Below are positions 24,085 through 35,831 of a stretch of 64,000 nt of DNA, piece by piece. This DNA is from Chrysoporthe austroafricana (lineage: Eukaryota; Ascomycota; Sordariomycetes; Diaporthales; Cryphonectriaceae). The stretch's first letter is position 1. Every line of letters begins with the position of its first letter. A program made the position numbers and the translations under genes. The stretch lies in NCBI GenBank assembly GCA_001051155.2, contig JYIP02000018.1:62001-126000 (forward strand). Direction: 5' to 3'. The notes under the pieces were generated by a model. That model saw only the letters and a program-made list of their open reading frames with translations. It did no database searches and was not told the DNA's origin.

Positions 24085-24541
24085 TATTATGAACCAGCGT
24101 ACAGAACAGGGCGTAATACCCCGGTTACCCGGAACGGCCCACTCAGTACCAGGATCCTTAGACTTTACGAAAAAACCCAGCAATGCTTGCGCATGCAAGG
24201 GTTAGGGTTAGAGTCGCAGGATAGCTAAGCTATCCAGGCTATCCTATAGGATAGCTAAGCTATCCAGGCTATCCTGTAAGATAGCTAAGCTATCCCGGCT
24301 ATCCTAACTGAAGAGCTGGATATATAAGACCCAGATATCTATCGGACAGATAGAGATAGCTCTTCAGTTGTCAATCTAAGTATTATTGGAACCTTACCAT
24401 TGATAGCCATATTGGCTTATGAATATTGTAATACCTAGCGAACCCGTCCTGAAGCTCAAGACTGTACCCGGCATCGCTCTTGCTAGCATAAACCCCTTGA
24501 CCCTATAGCGCATCCTAGGATTTGCTGCAGCGTTCATAACA
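24085..24541 (+). repeat. 3' LTR of the inner Gypsy element
   Basis: 457 bp, preceded by a purine tract and ending TTCATAACA. Collinear with the 5' LTR. Confidence 0.92.
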
Positions 24542-24546
24542 ATAAG

Positions 24547-26262
24547 ATATAGGAAAACGAACTTATCCAAATTCTCAATAAAATATCCATAAATAGCGAA
24601 ATGAAAAGGCGTATCAAGAAAGGATACGAAAAATACCCCTTATAATCCAGAATAATCGAATAACTGAAAAACCCAAATAAAATTGCCCGATTACCTTTCA
24701 TATTAAATCATAATAGCTTATTGTTTCTCAAGGATTATTATAGGAAATAACGATTATGCATCCCAAATGAAATAGCATTGGATTTTATCAAAAAAGCCTA
24801 TAATAGAAAATACTATTTCGGTATAAACCGTATATAATATAACTTAACGGATCGATTTATTATTAAATACTGCTATGCCAAAATACGCAATTACATATCG
24901 ATATATCGAGCCTATAACGAAAACAAAAACGACTTATAGCAACCCTTAAAAGAAATGCAGCTTATATTATTTCTATTAATCCTATTCCATACTATTATTA
25001 TGGACTTTATTACAGGACTACCGATAATACTATCCACAAATACTATATAGGCCCTGGCTAAAGTGCTATTCCTGGATGCATTTCTTACGATTACGGACAA
25101 ATATTCCAAAGCTACAATCATTATACCAGGCAATACAGTATATATTGCAGCAGATTGGGCAACCCTTATCTTACGGATATTTTATATTACTAGCTAAGGA
25201 ATACCCAAAAGGATTATTTCAAATAAAGACTCGAAATTCCTATCGGAATTCTGGAAATATTTGTAAGAGGCTATCGGAACGAAATTTGCCTACTTTACTG
25301 CCTCGCATTCGTAAACGGACGGGCAGTCTGAAATAAAGAACCGAGTAATTGAAATAGCAATTCGGCATTTCATAACCGCCTACCTTAACGCGAAATAGAC
25401 CGAAATAATATCGGCATTATAATTTAACCTGAATAATGCGTATAACCAAGCCACAAAATATTCAGCTAGCCAAATACTATTCGGATTTAACCCATTATCG
25501 GGCTAGTAAATAGGGGATATAATATTCCTGGCAAAAGAAGTTTTCCAGGAAAAAGCTTAACTTTTCATTACCGAAGCGCAAATAACAGCCAAATTGCAAT
25601 ATAATAGGCATTACCGCTAGATAGTTTTCGAATTAGATAATTGGGTATATATTCGCTTGGGCTACGGGTACTTATTGCTAAGTAATCTATCTCTAAAGTT
25701 TTCATAATAGAGGATAAGACTTTTCCAAATTATTCGAAAAATAAGGAACCTAGCATATAAATTGAAATTGGTTCCCTATATGAATATCTATCCAATAATC
25801 TCGGTAATACAGTTAACGCTTGCAAACTTTCTTAAAACGGACCCTTATAAACGTAACTTTATATATTAGGACCCAGTAAATATGCCAGAAAATCCGGATA
25901 TCGAGAAATACTTGAAAGATTACCGATATTACGAGCTGGAAAGGATAATTAGCTGCTGTAAGCGAAAGTATAAACGTAATCCGCGCAGAATTGAATACCT
26001 AGTAAAATAAATGAACTACCCTAGCCATTACAATATATGGATGCCCTGTAATGCCCTAAACGCAAACAAAATGATATATAATTTCGAACGGAAACGCGAA
26101 GCCATAGCCGAATTGCAAGAAAGAGCAAAGCGAAAGCGGCCATTAGCGGAAGAAGTCCTTGAACCAGGAGATATTGTCGTAATTGCCTTACGAAGACGAG
26201 GCAAGCTAAGGCGCGACTTACGAATAGAAAATGCACTGGAATAAGCTAGTCTATCTATTCCA
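24547..26262 (+). pseudogene. Integrase and chromodomain of the large chromovirus
   Basis: Continuation of pol after the inner insertion. The integrase core shows MDFITGLP near 25000, DAFLTITDKYSKA near 25075 and NKDSKFLSEFWK near 25220 (D,D,E-type core). It is followed by a GQSEIKNRVIE block (25321-25353) and, at 25925-26075, a chromodomain-like segment (YYELERIISCC..., YLVK, MNYPSHYNIW). Stop codons at former Gln/Trp codons interrupt it. Confidence 0.75.
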
Positions 26263-26559
26263 AAAAACCGAAAGAACTCGCAACGCAATGGGCGCGCATT
26301 AGGGTAAGAGCAATTGCTAAGTAAGGCAAGTAAATTTCTAGCGAATGCAAAAAGCTATTATTTCGTAAACTGCTAGTAAATTCACTTTATTTTCCTTTTC
26401 CTACTAGCACGCTTATAATTACTATCCTTATCTACTTATTACAGCCAGCTATATTGCCCCGTTATTACTATTTTTCATTACATTTTTGAATACTGTTTTT
26501 GGGTACTAGGCTAGTACTATTATCAATTTCGCTTTATCCTGCCAAGCTTCTATAGATTC

Positions 26560-28437
26560 GCAAAGACCGTATTAATAAAGCTATTAATATTACCAAAACT
26601 AAAACGCATTACGCGATTATTAGGTCGTATCCTTCCGCGAATGCTTCGCTATAAGACCAAGACTAATAAAAAACGGTACGTTTAGCTATGCCCAATTTCT
26701 ATGCAATACCGTACCCTATATCCCAGGAAAAACTTTCCAAAGTCTGCCGAAAAAGCAAGACTATACAGTATGCCAAGTACGTTTATAAGGCATTGCTTAA
26801 AGACCGCCTTTCCCTAGAAGGATATCGGTAGGCTATATATTTGTATAATAGCGAAAGCCGTTTCTACTATAATACTTACGTAACGAAAAATTACTTAAGC
26901 GATTTCTTTCGCTGCTAGGAAGCTTATATAATAGCCTTTTGTCGGGCGCTAATCAGTAAAGGTTATACCGATATAGTAAACCGAGAGATCGAATACAATA
27001 TCTATATCCTTAATACCGAGCTAAGCAGCAGCAATATTGGTCGGCCGCTAATTATTGAAGAAACCCAAAAGCTCATTTTACGGTACCCTATGCCGTTATA
27101 GATCGACCGTTCCAGCCCTATTTACGAAAGATAAGAGCTTTATCCAAGCATTCTTACTAGCGCAAATGCTATTACGAACGAGGATACAGATAACGGATTA
27201 ACGGATAACTCTACTAAAAGAGCATTGCCTAAATTCACCTCGAATTCACTTACTATTCGTAATCCTATCCCTATCTTATATACTCTATCAATAGCTCGTT
27301 ATATCCTATTTCCTATTATAATATCGAGAAACGATTACTTACGAAATAAGCATAGCCATTATATTAAAGATAAGGCTAGATAAACAATACTAAGCGGTTG
27401 CGGCAACTTTACTAAAAAGGAAGTAAATGCTATGCGTTACGCAATTAATATAGCAAAAATCGTTATGGTTTACGAATGTAATCGTAATACAGCCCTTGCT
27501 GCCTAGAAGAAGATAGCCAAGAATATCAAACCAGTTTTGGCTAAGCTTAGGGCTCCCGAACCTACTATACCGGTCGCTAATCTAAGCCTATCTGCTATAA
27601 TAAAGCGAAACTTTATAATGCTAGCCAAGCGCTATCAAGTTATAGATAATACTATCAACCTGACCGAAAACGGCCTACCGAATATAGCTAGTCTATTGGC
27701 CATACTAAGCAAAGCTCCCCGAACCAATATCAGTAGCACCCTGCCCCTACGGGCTATACCTCGCGCTATCCCCGCCTTATCTATTAAATATAACCCCAAA
27801 TCCAAGGCTATTAAGGCCGAAATCGCAATATATTACCGCATGCTAGCCCTCTATATATCCAAGGAATATATACGCCATAATTTCACTTGGGAAGGCAACT
27901 TTGGTACTAACCGTCTTTACATTACTGACAGCTTTGCTATTCATAATAATATTAAGTTCGGTATTATCGGAATCCACGATAATCGCATCCAGTACTTCTT
28001 CCTTTTCACTATAAGAGAATATATGTACGAATTTGTTACTTAGTTCCGCGACTTTAATCCTATTATCTTATCCAACCGGTCGGGCTTATATTTCATTATA
28101 AACTAAATTTTCCGTTTCGAATACGATTTCAAGGCTATCAAGATCGTCTTTACCAAAAACAATATGGATTACGATTTCAATACTACTTTTCAGAAATAGG
28201 CTAACGAAAATAAGGACCATTTCAGCGCTGCCCGGTCCTTGCAATGCCAAAATCGCATAATAGGCTTCAAATCCTATATCCAAGCGCATAGGCTAGTCAA
28301 GACCTTGCAACTTGATATCTATAACCATACCGACTTTTGCGACTATATCGAAAAGGAAGAACTATTTGCCATATTCCCTCGCAATTTACTAAACCTTGAA
28401 ATTACTGCTAAAGCTCGGGAGGTTACCCTTAACTAGT
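26560..28437 (+). pseudogene. Accessory ORF between chromodomain and 3' LTR of the chromovirus
   Basis: One frame, readable from about 26900 to TAG 28435-28437, is interrupted only by scattered TAG/TAA codons that look like mutated Gln codons. The longest open part is 27537-28043 (NLSLSAIIKRNF, ISKEYIRHNFTWEGNFGTN). It continues through AKARE to the stop. About 600 residues in all; the upstream limit near 26560 is uncertain. No transmembrane helix, zinc finger or known retroviral domain is seen. Position matches where some elements carry env-like or captured genes, but there is no env signature. Function unknown. Confidence 0.55.
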
Positions 28438-28848
28438 AAATACAGCTATCATTTATCGATATAATATTATTAGCAGCATATAGTATTGCTTTCTTCCAAT
28501 AATTCATAGATTTAGCTACTCATATTAAAGACTGGCTACGATATTGCCATATAACGACTATACGCGGCTATCGGCTCTGCGTACCGATATATCCTATCGT
28601 AACTTTACCTCACATTTACTACTATTATACTTACTTAATACCCCATTATCTGAAGGCTATACTTTCTACTAATATCTACAAGCAATTTTGGTTTTTGATT
28701 ATATTTGTGCCAAATATTTCGGCAGTAAATATAACTAAGCACTACCGAGATATACCTGGATATCGGCCAGCTTTATCATATACAAGTACTATACATATCC
28801 ATCTATCCCAAGCATAAACCGATTATAATAGAGGATCAATTCTAAGCT

Positions 28849-28940
28849 CCCGGCATAAGCAGGTTTTCTTTTAGTCCCCAGTATGGGCATATTTATTATT
28901 CAAGTCCCCGGCATAGGCACGTTTACCTGTTAGGACTCTA
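28849..28940 (+). repeat. Three tandem repeats of about 31 bp
   Basis: Units share CTCCCGGCATAAGCAGGTTTT-like cores (GTCCCCAGTATGGGCATATTTA, GTCCCCGGCATAGGCACGTTTA variants) in the 3' noncoding part of the chromovirus. Confidence 0.65.
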
Positions 28941-29118
28941 ATACGAATCGGCTTTATGAAACGATTGTTATTTCCTATATAATCTCCTTTGTCCAATAGT
29001 GCCGTCGTGCTTTTCCTTGCCATATAATCCAGAGTCCTACTATATCGTATTACTGCTACCCAAGACGTCTCTGACAATTAGCTTCCTTTGTAAACAAAGG
29101 TTATAAAAGGCCGGCAAT

Positions 29119-29325
29119 TGATAGCAAAACCTATAGACGAGGTGAATTCGTAGTAGATTCGCCTGGTAAATCTATAGTAAATCCCCTGGTAAATACGCAG
29201 TAAATTCACCAGGTGGATGCCATACCCTTACCGGGGGGCCTATATAATGCCCTGATAGGCTTTAGCGTAGTTCACTTTCTTGGAAGAACTATGCTTTATA
29301 ATATATTTCAGTACGTTCACTATTA
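29119..29325 (+). repeat. 3' LTR of the large chromovirus
   Basis: 207 bp, collinear with 11286-11492; its terminal CA has become TA. Followed by the target duplication TAGCT. Confidence 0.88.
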
Positions 29326-29330
29326 TAGCT

Positions 29331-32300
29331 ATAATTATTCTGAAAAACGTACATATAAAATCTTTTGCTATACTGCTTTCCTTATAAAGGAAGAAATAAG
29401 CATATTTGCTTAATTTGCAAATTATTATTAAAATGCTATTATATTGCATTTTAGTTAAAAGTTTTCGTAAAAAGGGTAGCTTAATAATGAAATCCTAACT
29501 AATAGATTGCCAAATTCTTTTCGAAATAAAGAATAATTAGAGCAGTTTATAAAGCTTATAATATTCGATTTTATTCTTCTTATAATTATTATATTTTTGT
29601 AAAATAATCTTAATTCTTTTCTTTAATCCTAGAAAATTCTAATATCTTTTAATTCTTTCATATATAGCCCTGATTTTTTAATAGCCGTATGCGAATATAT
29701 TATAAGTATATTTAATATATTCGTCCTGTTTTTCCGTTATTATATTTTCTAGTTTTTTCTTATTATTAGAGATTCTGATAATCGTATTAAGTTTTCTGGT
29801 TTCGTTTACAAGGTTGCCGTTTTTATCTTGCCGAAAAATATTCTGGAATTCTTTAAGTTCTATATCTTAATAGTCCGATCGTTTGCTAAGTACATTCGCT
29901 TTGCTATTTTCGGATCCTTTATAATAGACAATTTTTAAATCGAATTATAAGAAGAATTCCGTTTATCTGATTTATTATCTATTTAGGACTTTTATTATTA
30001 TAAATATTATTAGGTTTTTATAGTCGGAATATATTATAATTTAATATTTAATTCCAATTAAATAATGCTGCTATTTTTCGAATGCTTTTATAATTGCTAT
30101 TAGTTTTTTATCCAGGATGCTATAATTGAATTCCGGGCTATTTAATTTTTTCGAAAAGTTGCTTATAATCTTATAATATTTTTGATTATCTTATTAGCTT
30201 AATTATTTGCCGAATGCATAATCTAATATATCGGTTTCGATTTCGAAAAGTTTATTTGAATTTATTTCGCAAAGTATTAGTTTTAATATAACTCGTTTTT
30301 TAATTTTATCGAATGCTTCTTATATTTCTTATATCTATTCGAATTTTCGATCTTTTTTTATAAAATCTGTAAAAAAGTATACGATTTTGCTATAATTTCG
30401 AATGAATTATTAATAAAAATTAATATAACCGAAAAATATTCTAATTTCTTTAATTTTTTTTAATATAAGCTATTCTTTTATTGCTTAAATTTTATTTTTC
30501 TATATATTAATTTTCCTTAATTCTATTATATAACCGAAATAATTGATTTTTTATTAATAGAAATAATACTTGCTAAATTCGATTAAAAATTTATTATTTT
30601 GCAAAATTTATAGCATTTATTATATATACTATTAATATAATTCAAAATCTATTAAATAAATAAAGATATTATTAAAATAAATAATAATAATAGTATTTAA
30701 ATATTTATAAAAAATATTATTAATTATTTCTTGAAAAGATACGAACGCGTTAATTAGTCTAAAAAGTAAGATTATATATTTAAAGTATCCGTAACGAGTC
30801 CTGAATACTATTTTCCAAATATTATCTTCCTTAATCCGGATATAATAGTATCTTTCTTTAAGATCGAGCGTAATAAACCAATTTGTTTTAATTAATCGAT
30901 TTCGCATTTCTCTTATCAAAAGTAAGAAATAGCGGTTCTTAATTGTAATATCGTTAAGCTATCGATAGTCTATATAAAGTCGTAATTTGCCGTTTTTCTT
31001 AAGTACGAATAGGATTGAGTATTTTGCGAATAATCGTAATTTCCGTATATAATTCTTTTTTAAGTTTTCGTTAATATATTTCCTAAATATTTCGAGCTTT
31101 GCTTGGTTAAGCTTATAAATAAAGTAATTTTAAAGTTTTATTCCTTTTTTCAATAAAATTTCGTAATTAAAAGAGCTATATTCTAATAAACTAATATCGA
31201 ATTTCCTTTGCTATAGTTTTTTGAATTCGTAATATTCTTTTAGTATATTTTTAAGTTCTAATAACGGTCTTTTTTTATTTTCTGAAATCTGGAAGAATAA
31301 AAAATATTATTAAGCGTATTTTGCTTCGCTTGCTTCTTATTGCTATTTTCGGGATCTGATTTCTAGGGGTTTCAGGTATTTATCGTTTATTAAGCCAAAC
31401 TTTTTCTTAAAATCTTTCTATACTTATTATTTTTGAAGCAGTATTTTCTTGTAATTCTATAATCTATATAGCTTTATAATGCTTTGCGCTAGATTATTTT
31501 TTTGCTAATCGCTAATCGCTTGAATTTCTAATCTATTCTTAATTTGTATTTATAAATTCGAGATATCCGTAACCTTTCCCTATCTATTTATCTCAAAAGT
31601 ATATTTGAGCTTATTTAAATGCATATTTCTAATGCTATCCTTAATAATTAGGACTTTCTTTTCTTTATTAATTGCAACCCTTTTAGTAAATATAGCTTAT
31701 TCTTATAAAATCTAACTAGTAATCCAATCGATTTGAAAATTATGCTTTTTAAGCTAAAATATTCTTAAAATTAATTCGTATTATATTATATCTATAATAT
31801 CGAAAATAATTTCCATTATAAGGCTTTAAATCGTAATAAGTAAGTAATTAGTTTTTATATCGATTATATTAAAATTATATATAACCGTTTTTCTTTCTAT
31901 AATATTGAGTTTATAAGAATCTTTTTTCTGCGCTTAAAAGACTCGTTCTTTATTAATAACTTTCGGCAAGATAAAATTTCTTTATATGCCGCTATTCAAA
32001 AGTATGCTATATCGTTACCCGTTAATATATGCGTTTAATATAATATATTTCTCGTTTTCTTTCGTAATTGCGTATAAAGATTTCGTAATCCTGATCGGCT
32101 ATTATCCCGTTATAAGCAATCTTTTCCTTTTAAGGTATTTTGAGCTTTTCTTGCTACTTGCTTTGCCAGTTTTTATATTTAGCTTTAGCCGTATTGCCTT
32201 GCCTTCTCGGCTTTTTATAATCGATACTATTCTTTAGCTTTATCTTGCATATAAATAGAATATGCTATAATATAGCATTATTCCTATATTATCTTTCTTT

Positions 32301-34185
32301 GAATGCATTTCTATAAATAATTATTAGGAAGTTTAATATAAGCATTATTATTTTCGATATGCAAGACTTTTCTATACTTTCTTCGGGATTTTATAATAAG
32401 TTAAATTAATTAGTCCTATTTTTTAATTGGAAACCAATTATATTTAATTTTCTTATTGAAATATATTTAGCAATTATAATATATATAATATATTCAGGCA
32501 AATTCGTAATAATAAGGGTATAAATAATTAATTTTTCTATTTTCTTGAAATTTATATTTGCTATTCTAAAACGGAATGCTTTAGAGAAGTTTTTATAATA
32601 TAAGCTTATAAATAAAATATTCAACTTTTGTATGCTTAATTATCTAACTATTTCATTTTAATTATTCTTATTTTCCGTATTAAGAAAATGTTTTTCCTAT
32701 TTTTATATTGAGCTCTTTTTCTTATATAAGGGTTAGTAAGTTATCCGGCTATTTGTCTTGCAAAGCTATTTCTTTAAGTATTATATTAAGCGTAAATATT
32801 TTCCTTTTTTAAATATTAAGTTCTTTTTCTACTATCGTATCTTATTATTATTCGAGATAATAATTTAAAAAAAACTTTCCCAAATCTTTTTCTTTAATAT
32901 TAAAAGGATTGCTTGAATAATCGAAATCGTTATTATTTATAGCCGTATTATAAATAGGGCTTTTTCTTCTTATAGCGAATTGCTTTTTATTTTTAAGTTT
33001 GCATAAAAATTATCTTAAGCTTTTTTTCGCTAAGAAATATAATAAGCAATAGTCTTAATAATAAGCTATTCAGCTTATATTACTATAATTAAAGTTCGCT
33101 ATTTATTCCGATAAAATATTATTGCTTAGCTAATTGGGTTTTTATTGCTAAGCGATATTAATTTATCTTTCCGGAATCGGTTTCTAATTTCGCTTCTTTT
33201 TTTTCTAATAGCAATTATATACAATATAACCTTTCTTGCTACAATTATAATAAATAACCCTTTTGCGCTATTCTTATATAAAAATATCTAGTTTTATAAA
33301 TCTAATATATATTATACCCGAATAAGCTATATTATTCCGGATTTTCTATTAGAATTTATATTTTCTTAAGTTAAATTAATATTTCGGAACGCTATTATAA
33401 TTCTTCTATTATTGCTAATGCCGCTCGTAAAATCGGTTATCGATATAAACCGCTTTATTAATAAACTTATTAAATTTTTCGAGTCGGTTTTCTTTATAAA
33501 ATTCGTCTTTAATTTCTTTTTTAAATCTTATATAATAAGCATCTATAAGGAATTTATTTTTATAATCCAAATAAGCAATAATTTGCCTAAACTTAGCCGT
33601 ATAATCCGCAGCTAAGCCAGTTTATCGAAATGCTTCCAATTGCTATATTGCAATATATCTTTTGTCTGGATTCCCGAAAGTTTTCGTAAGGGCTAATTCG
33701 AAATTAATATAGCATTAAAAGATACGCTTAGTATTTTCGGAACGGAATTCCTCGCTATTATCCAAACAGTTACGGAAAGTTAGTTTCTATTACTGAAAGG
33801 CTATCCTTTCAAAGCGACTTCCTGCGAAATCGATTTTGTCGTAAGTAGTTCTGAATTGGGTTCCGTAATATTTGAAATAAGCCTTGAGCTGTATCAGGAA
33901 AGCCTGAAAGTCTCTTCGAATGCTTTTGTAAAGCCTAGGCTTATCAAGCTTAAAAGCCTTGGCCTGCTAAAAGGCATTAAGGCGAATAATTTCGTTCTTA
34001 ATTTCCTCAAATTATTAGTACAAGGCCATATTCTGCTATTGGAATTATTTATTAGTAAGGATAATCGGAACCTTTTCTTAAAAGGCTTGGTTATTAGAAA
34101 AAGACGGAATCTAAAGCGCTATCGTATTTCCTGGTATTGCTTAAAGGGTATATACTAAACCGTTCTTAAATAAAAATCGTAAAAA
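29331..34185 (-). pseudogene. gag and 5' pol of the reverse Gypsy element, heavily degraded
   Basis: Minus-strand reading from the right: gag near 34130-33200, protease around 32000, RT around 31100-30650 (LDLKERYYYIRIKEDN near 30860), with the catalytic box reading IIIIYFNNIFIYL. RNase H and integrase follow down to 29331 (SILIIICKLSKYAYFFLYKE). Collinear with the inner element's pol. Base composition is extremely AT-rich and stops are frequent. The plus-strand ORF at 33856-34158 is an antisense shadow of gag. Confidence 0.8.
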
Positions 34186-34601
34186 TATTATAAATGCTGC
34201 AATAATCCTAGAATAAACTATAACGTTAAAGGGTTTATGCTAGCAAAGGCAGTGCCAAATACAACTTTGAATGCCGGGAAACGTGCTTAAACTAAAAGTT
34301 TACAATATTCATAAGCTAATATAGCTATTACTGGAATATAGATAAGGTCCGAATGATACTTAGATTCACGACTGAAGAGCTATAGTAATCTATCTGGTAG
34401 ATGTCCTGTCCTTATATATCCGGCTCTTCAGTTCTCAATCTGCTGGATCTGGAACAGATCCCCAGATCCTCCCTGCTTCATAACCCTACCCCTAGCTTAC
34501 GTAAGCGGGTAGGGGAATTCCCTGAGTGGGGCTGTAAGTCAGGTGCCTGACTGTTCCCCATTCTTCCCCTGTATGCTCTGTTTCCTCGTTGGGTTATAAC
34601 A
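34186..34601 (-). repeat. Right LTR (5' LTR) of the reverse Gypsy element
   Basis: 416 bp, ends GGGTTATAACA. Much better preserved than its left partner. Contains the inverted repeat GACTGAAGAGC/GCTCTTCAGTT around the reverse TATA box and a TTAGGG-like motif (ACCCTACCCCTA on the plus strand). Confidence 0.88.
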
Positions 34602-35728
34602 AATAGCTTTGTTCTAAATCGCTTAGGGGTTATAGAAAAGAGCCGGGCTTATAATTATAACGAGCAGGCCAGGCGCTTCTAGGGGCGAGAGGAAAGGTTT
34701 AGATTCCGCTATTTTATTGTATGAAAAAGATAAAGGGAAAAAGCTCGAAATATATAGAAGAGAGCGTGGAAATGTGGGTCCTTGATGGACCAATAAAAGG
34801 ACCCTGCTCGTGACAATACATAATGGGCTGGCTGCATTGGATCCCAAGTCTGGCTGAGGCTTTTGCTTTTTCTATACGATAAAGAGCAAGACGTGGTTTG
34901 AACGATAGCGTATATGCAATCTGACCTTTAGATTTGAGGTACTTCCCTCTATGCCTATTGCCCTTTCCCTTTCTGAAAATATGCTCTATTTTGATATGCC
35001 GTTTCTGCTATCATACAAACTCTATTTCGATCGGGACCCTACCTTCTTCCCTAGCACATCACAAGACTATCATTTCAGCCTCATTACACCCAGATCTGTC
35101 AAAAGCAGCTCATACAGCTTTAAGGATCGAACTTCGGAAGATTATTCATTCATTTCCTTGATCTAGCTATCTATGTTGTAATAGCAGCGCGCCCTTCAAA
35201 CGACTGCGCGTATGCACTCTACAATGAATTGTGCTAAAGGGTTCGACACTTTTCACTACTTTCATCAATGTCTGATGGGAAATAAGAAAACAGAAGGTAT
35301 AGTACTGAGTGATAAATATAAGCAAGCTACAAGAGCAATTTCATATAGAGGGTAGACTCCGCTAGTATGTATCTAGCAAATTTTCTGGAGTGTTATCGAA
35401 GTAAATATAGAAACGCTGACGGAGCTGAATATTCGAGAGCTAAGAGATGCAGATGCTATTATATGACCAGACTTTCTGGCCTTGACCAGCCTAAGCTTCA
35501 AGCCCGCCCTCAGAAATAGGCCAGGTCAAACGAGAGTCCGATAACAAGGAGCGTTCGTTGGAGTGCGATCGAGGGACCCGAGAGTGTCTCTTTTACCTTC
35601 ACCGGCTCTTCCTCCAGCGAAACAAAGAAGAAACTGTGTTATGTATATACTTATCTAACTTATACAACGCGTTTTCGTTCCACTATCAATCATGTCGACG
35701 ACCACTGTCATAGGCGGCTGTGAGATGC

Positions 35729-35831
35729 TGAATTTCTCAAGATTTGTTGCGATGGGTTGGATTGCAATAACAATGGAGGGTGCTAGCTATTGCGCTTCAA
35801 CCCATCGCAACAAACCTCGAGTGAAATTGAC
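35729..35831. repeat. Long imperfect inverted repeat (hairpin)
   Basis: The left arm (core 35740-35771, TTTGTTGCGATGGGTTG) is complementary to the right arm (core 35785-35816, CAACCCATCGCAACAAA) across a loop of about 13 nt. Weaker pairing extends both arms outward to about 45 nt. It could be a short non-autonomous element end or a structured transcript. Confidence 0.75.

Larger units (their letters stand above)
17163..24541 (+). mobile_element. Inner Ty3/Gypsy chromovirus, full length with both LTRs
   Basis: 7,379 bp. LTRs of 457 bp at 17163-17619 and 24085-24541 match the solo LTR at 8586. Target duplication is ATAAA (17158-17162) versus ATAAG (24542-24546), identical but for one RIP-type G-to-A change. 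Polypurine tract GGGAAGGGA lies just before the 3' LTR. Sense gag-pol reads from 17682 to about 23357, followed by an antisense ORF. The element split the surrounding chromovirus between RNase H and integrase. It is the best preserved element in the block, but TAG/TAA stops still break gag and pol. Confidence 0.93.
11286..29325 (+). mobile_element. Large chromodomain-bearing LTR retrotransposon (chromovirus), nested
   Basis: Two 207-bp LTRs at 11286-11492 and 29119-29325, each starting TGATAGCAAAACC; the first ends ACTATCA, the second ACTATTA. Perfect 5-bp target duplication TAGCT at 11281-11285 and 29326-29330. Subtracting the inner element (17163-24541) leaves about 10.7 kb, large for a Gypsy element with such short LTRs. 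Order: 5' LTR, 17-bp minisatellite, gag-like region, protease, RT with FIDD box, RNase H, integrase, chromodomain, then about 1.9 kb of additional ORF before the 3' LTR. Many stops make it non-autonomous now. Confidence 0.9.
9295..34601 (-). mobile_element. Reverse-oriented Ty3/Gypsy element, host of the nested insertions
   Basis: Two LTRs of 416 bp (9295-9710 and 34186-34601) bracket internal DNA whose gag-pol reads on the minus strand: gag near 34130-33200, pol from there to 29331, then 11280-10430. Removing the inserted element (11286-29325 plus one 5-bp duplication) leaves about 7.26 kb, close to the 7.38 kb of the related inner copy. The insertion split the integrase around the ANYG motif. 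I see no matching target duplication outside the LTRs (atcta versus aatag), so one flank may be rearranged. Heavily RIP-damaged, no intact frame; the right LTR is far less damaged than the left. Confidence 0.85.

Noticed and set aside
33856..34158. Plus-strand ORF of 100 codons
   Set aside because: Same antisense-of-gag shadow in the reverse-oriented element.
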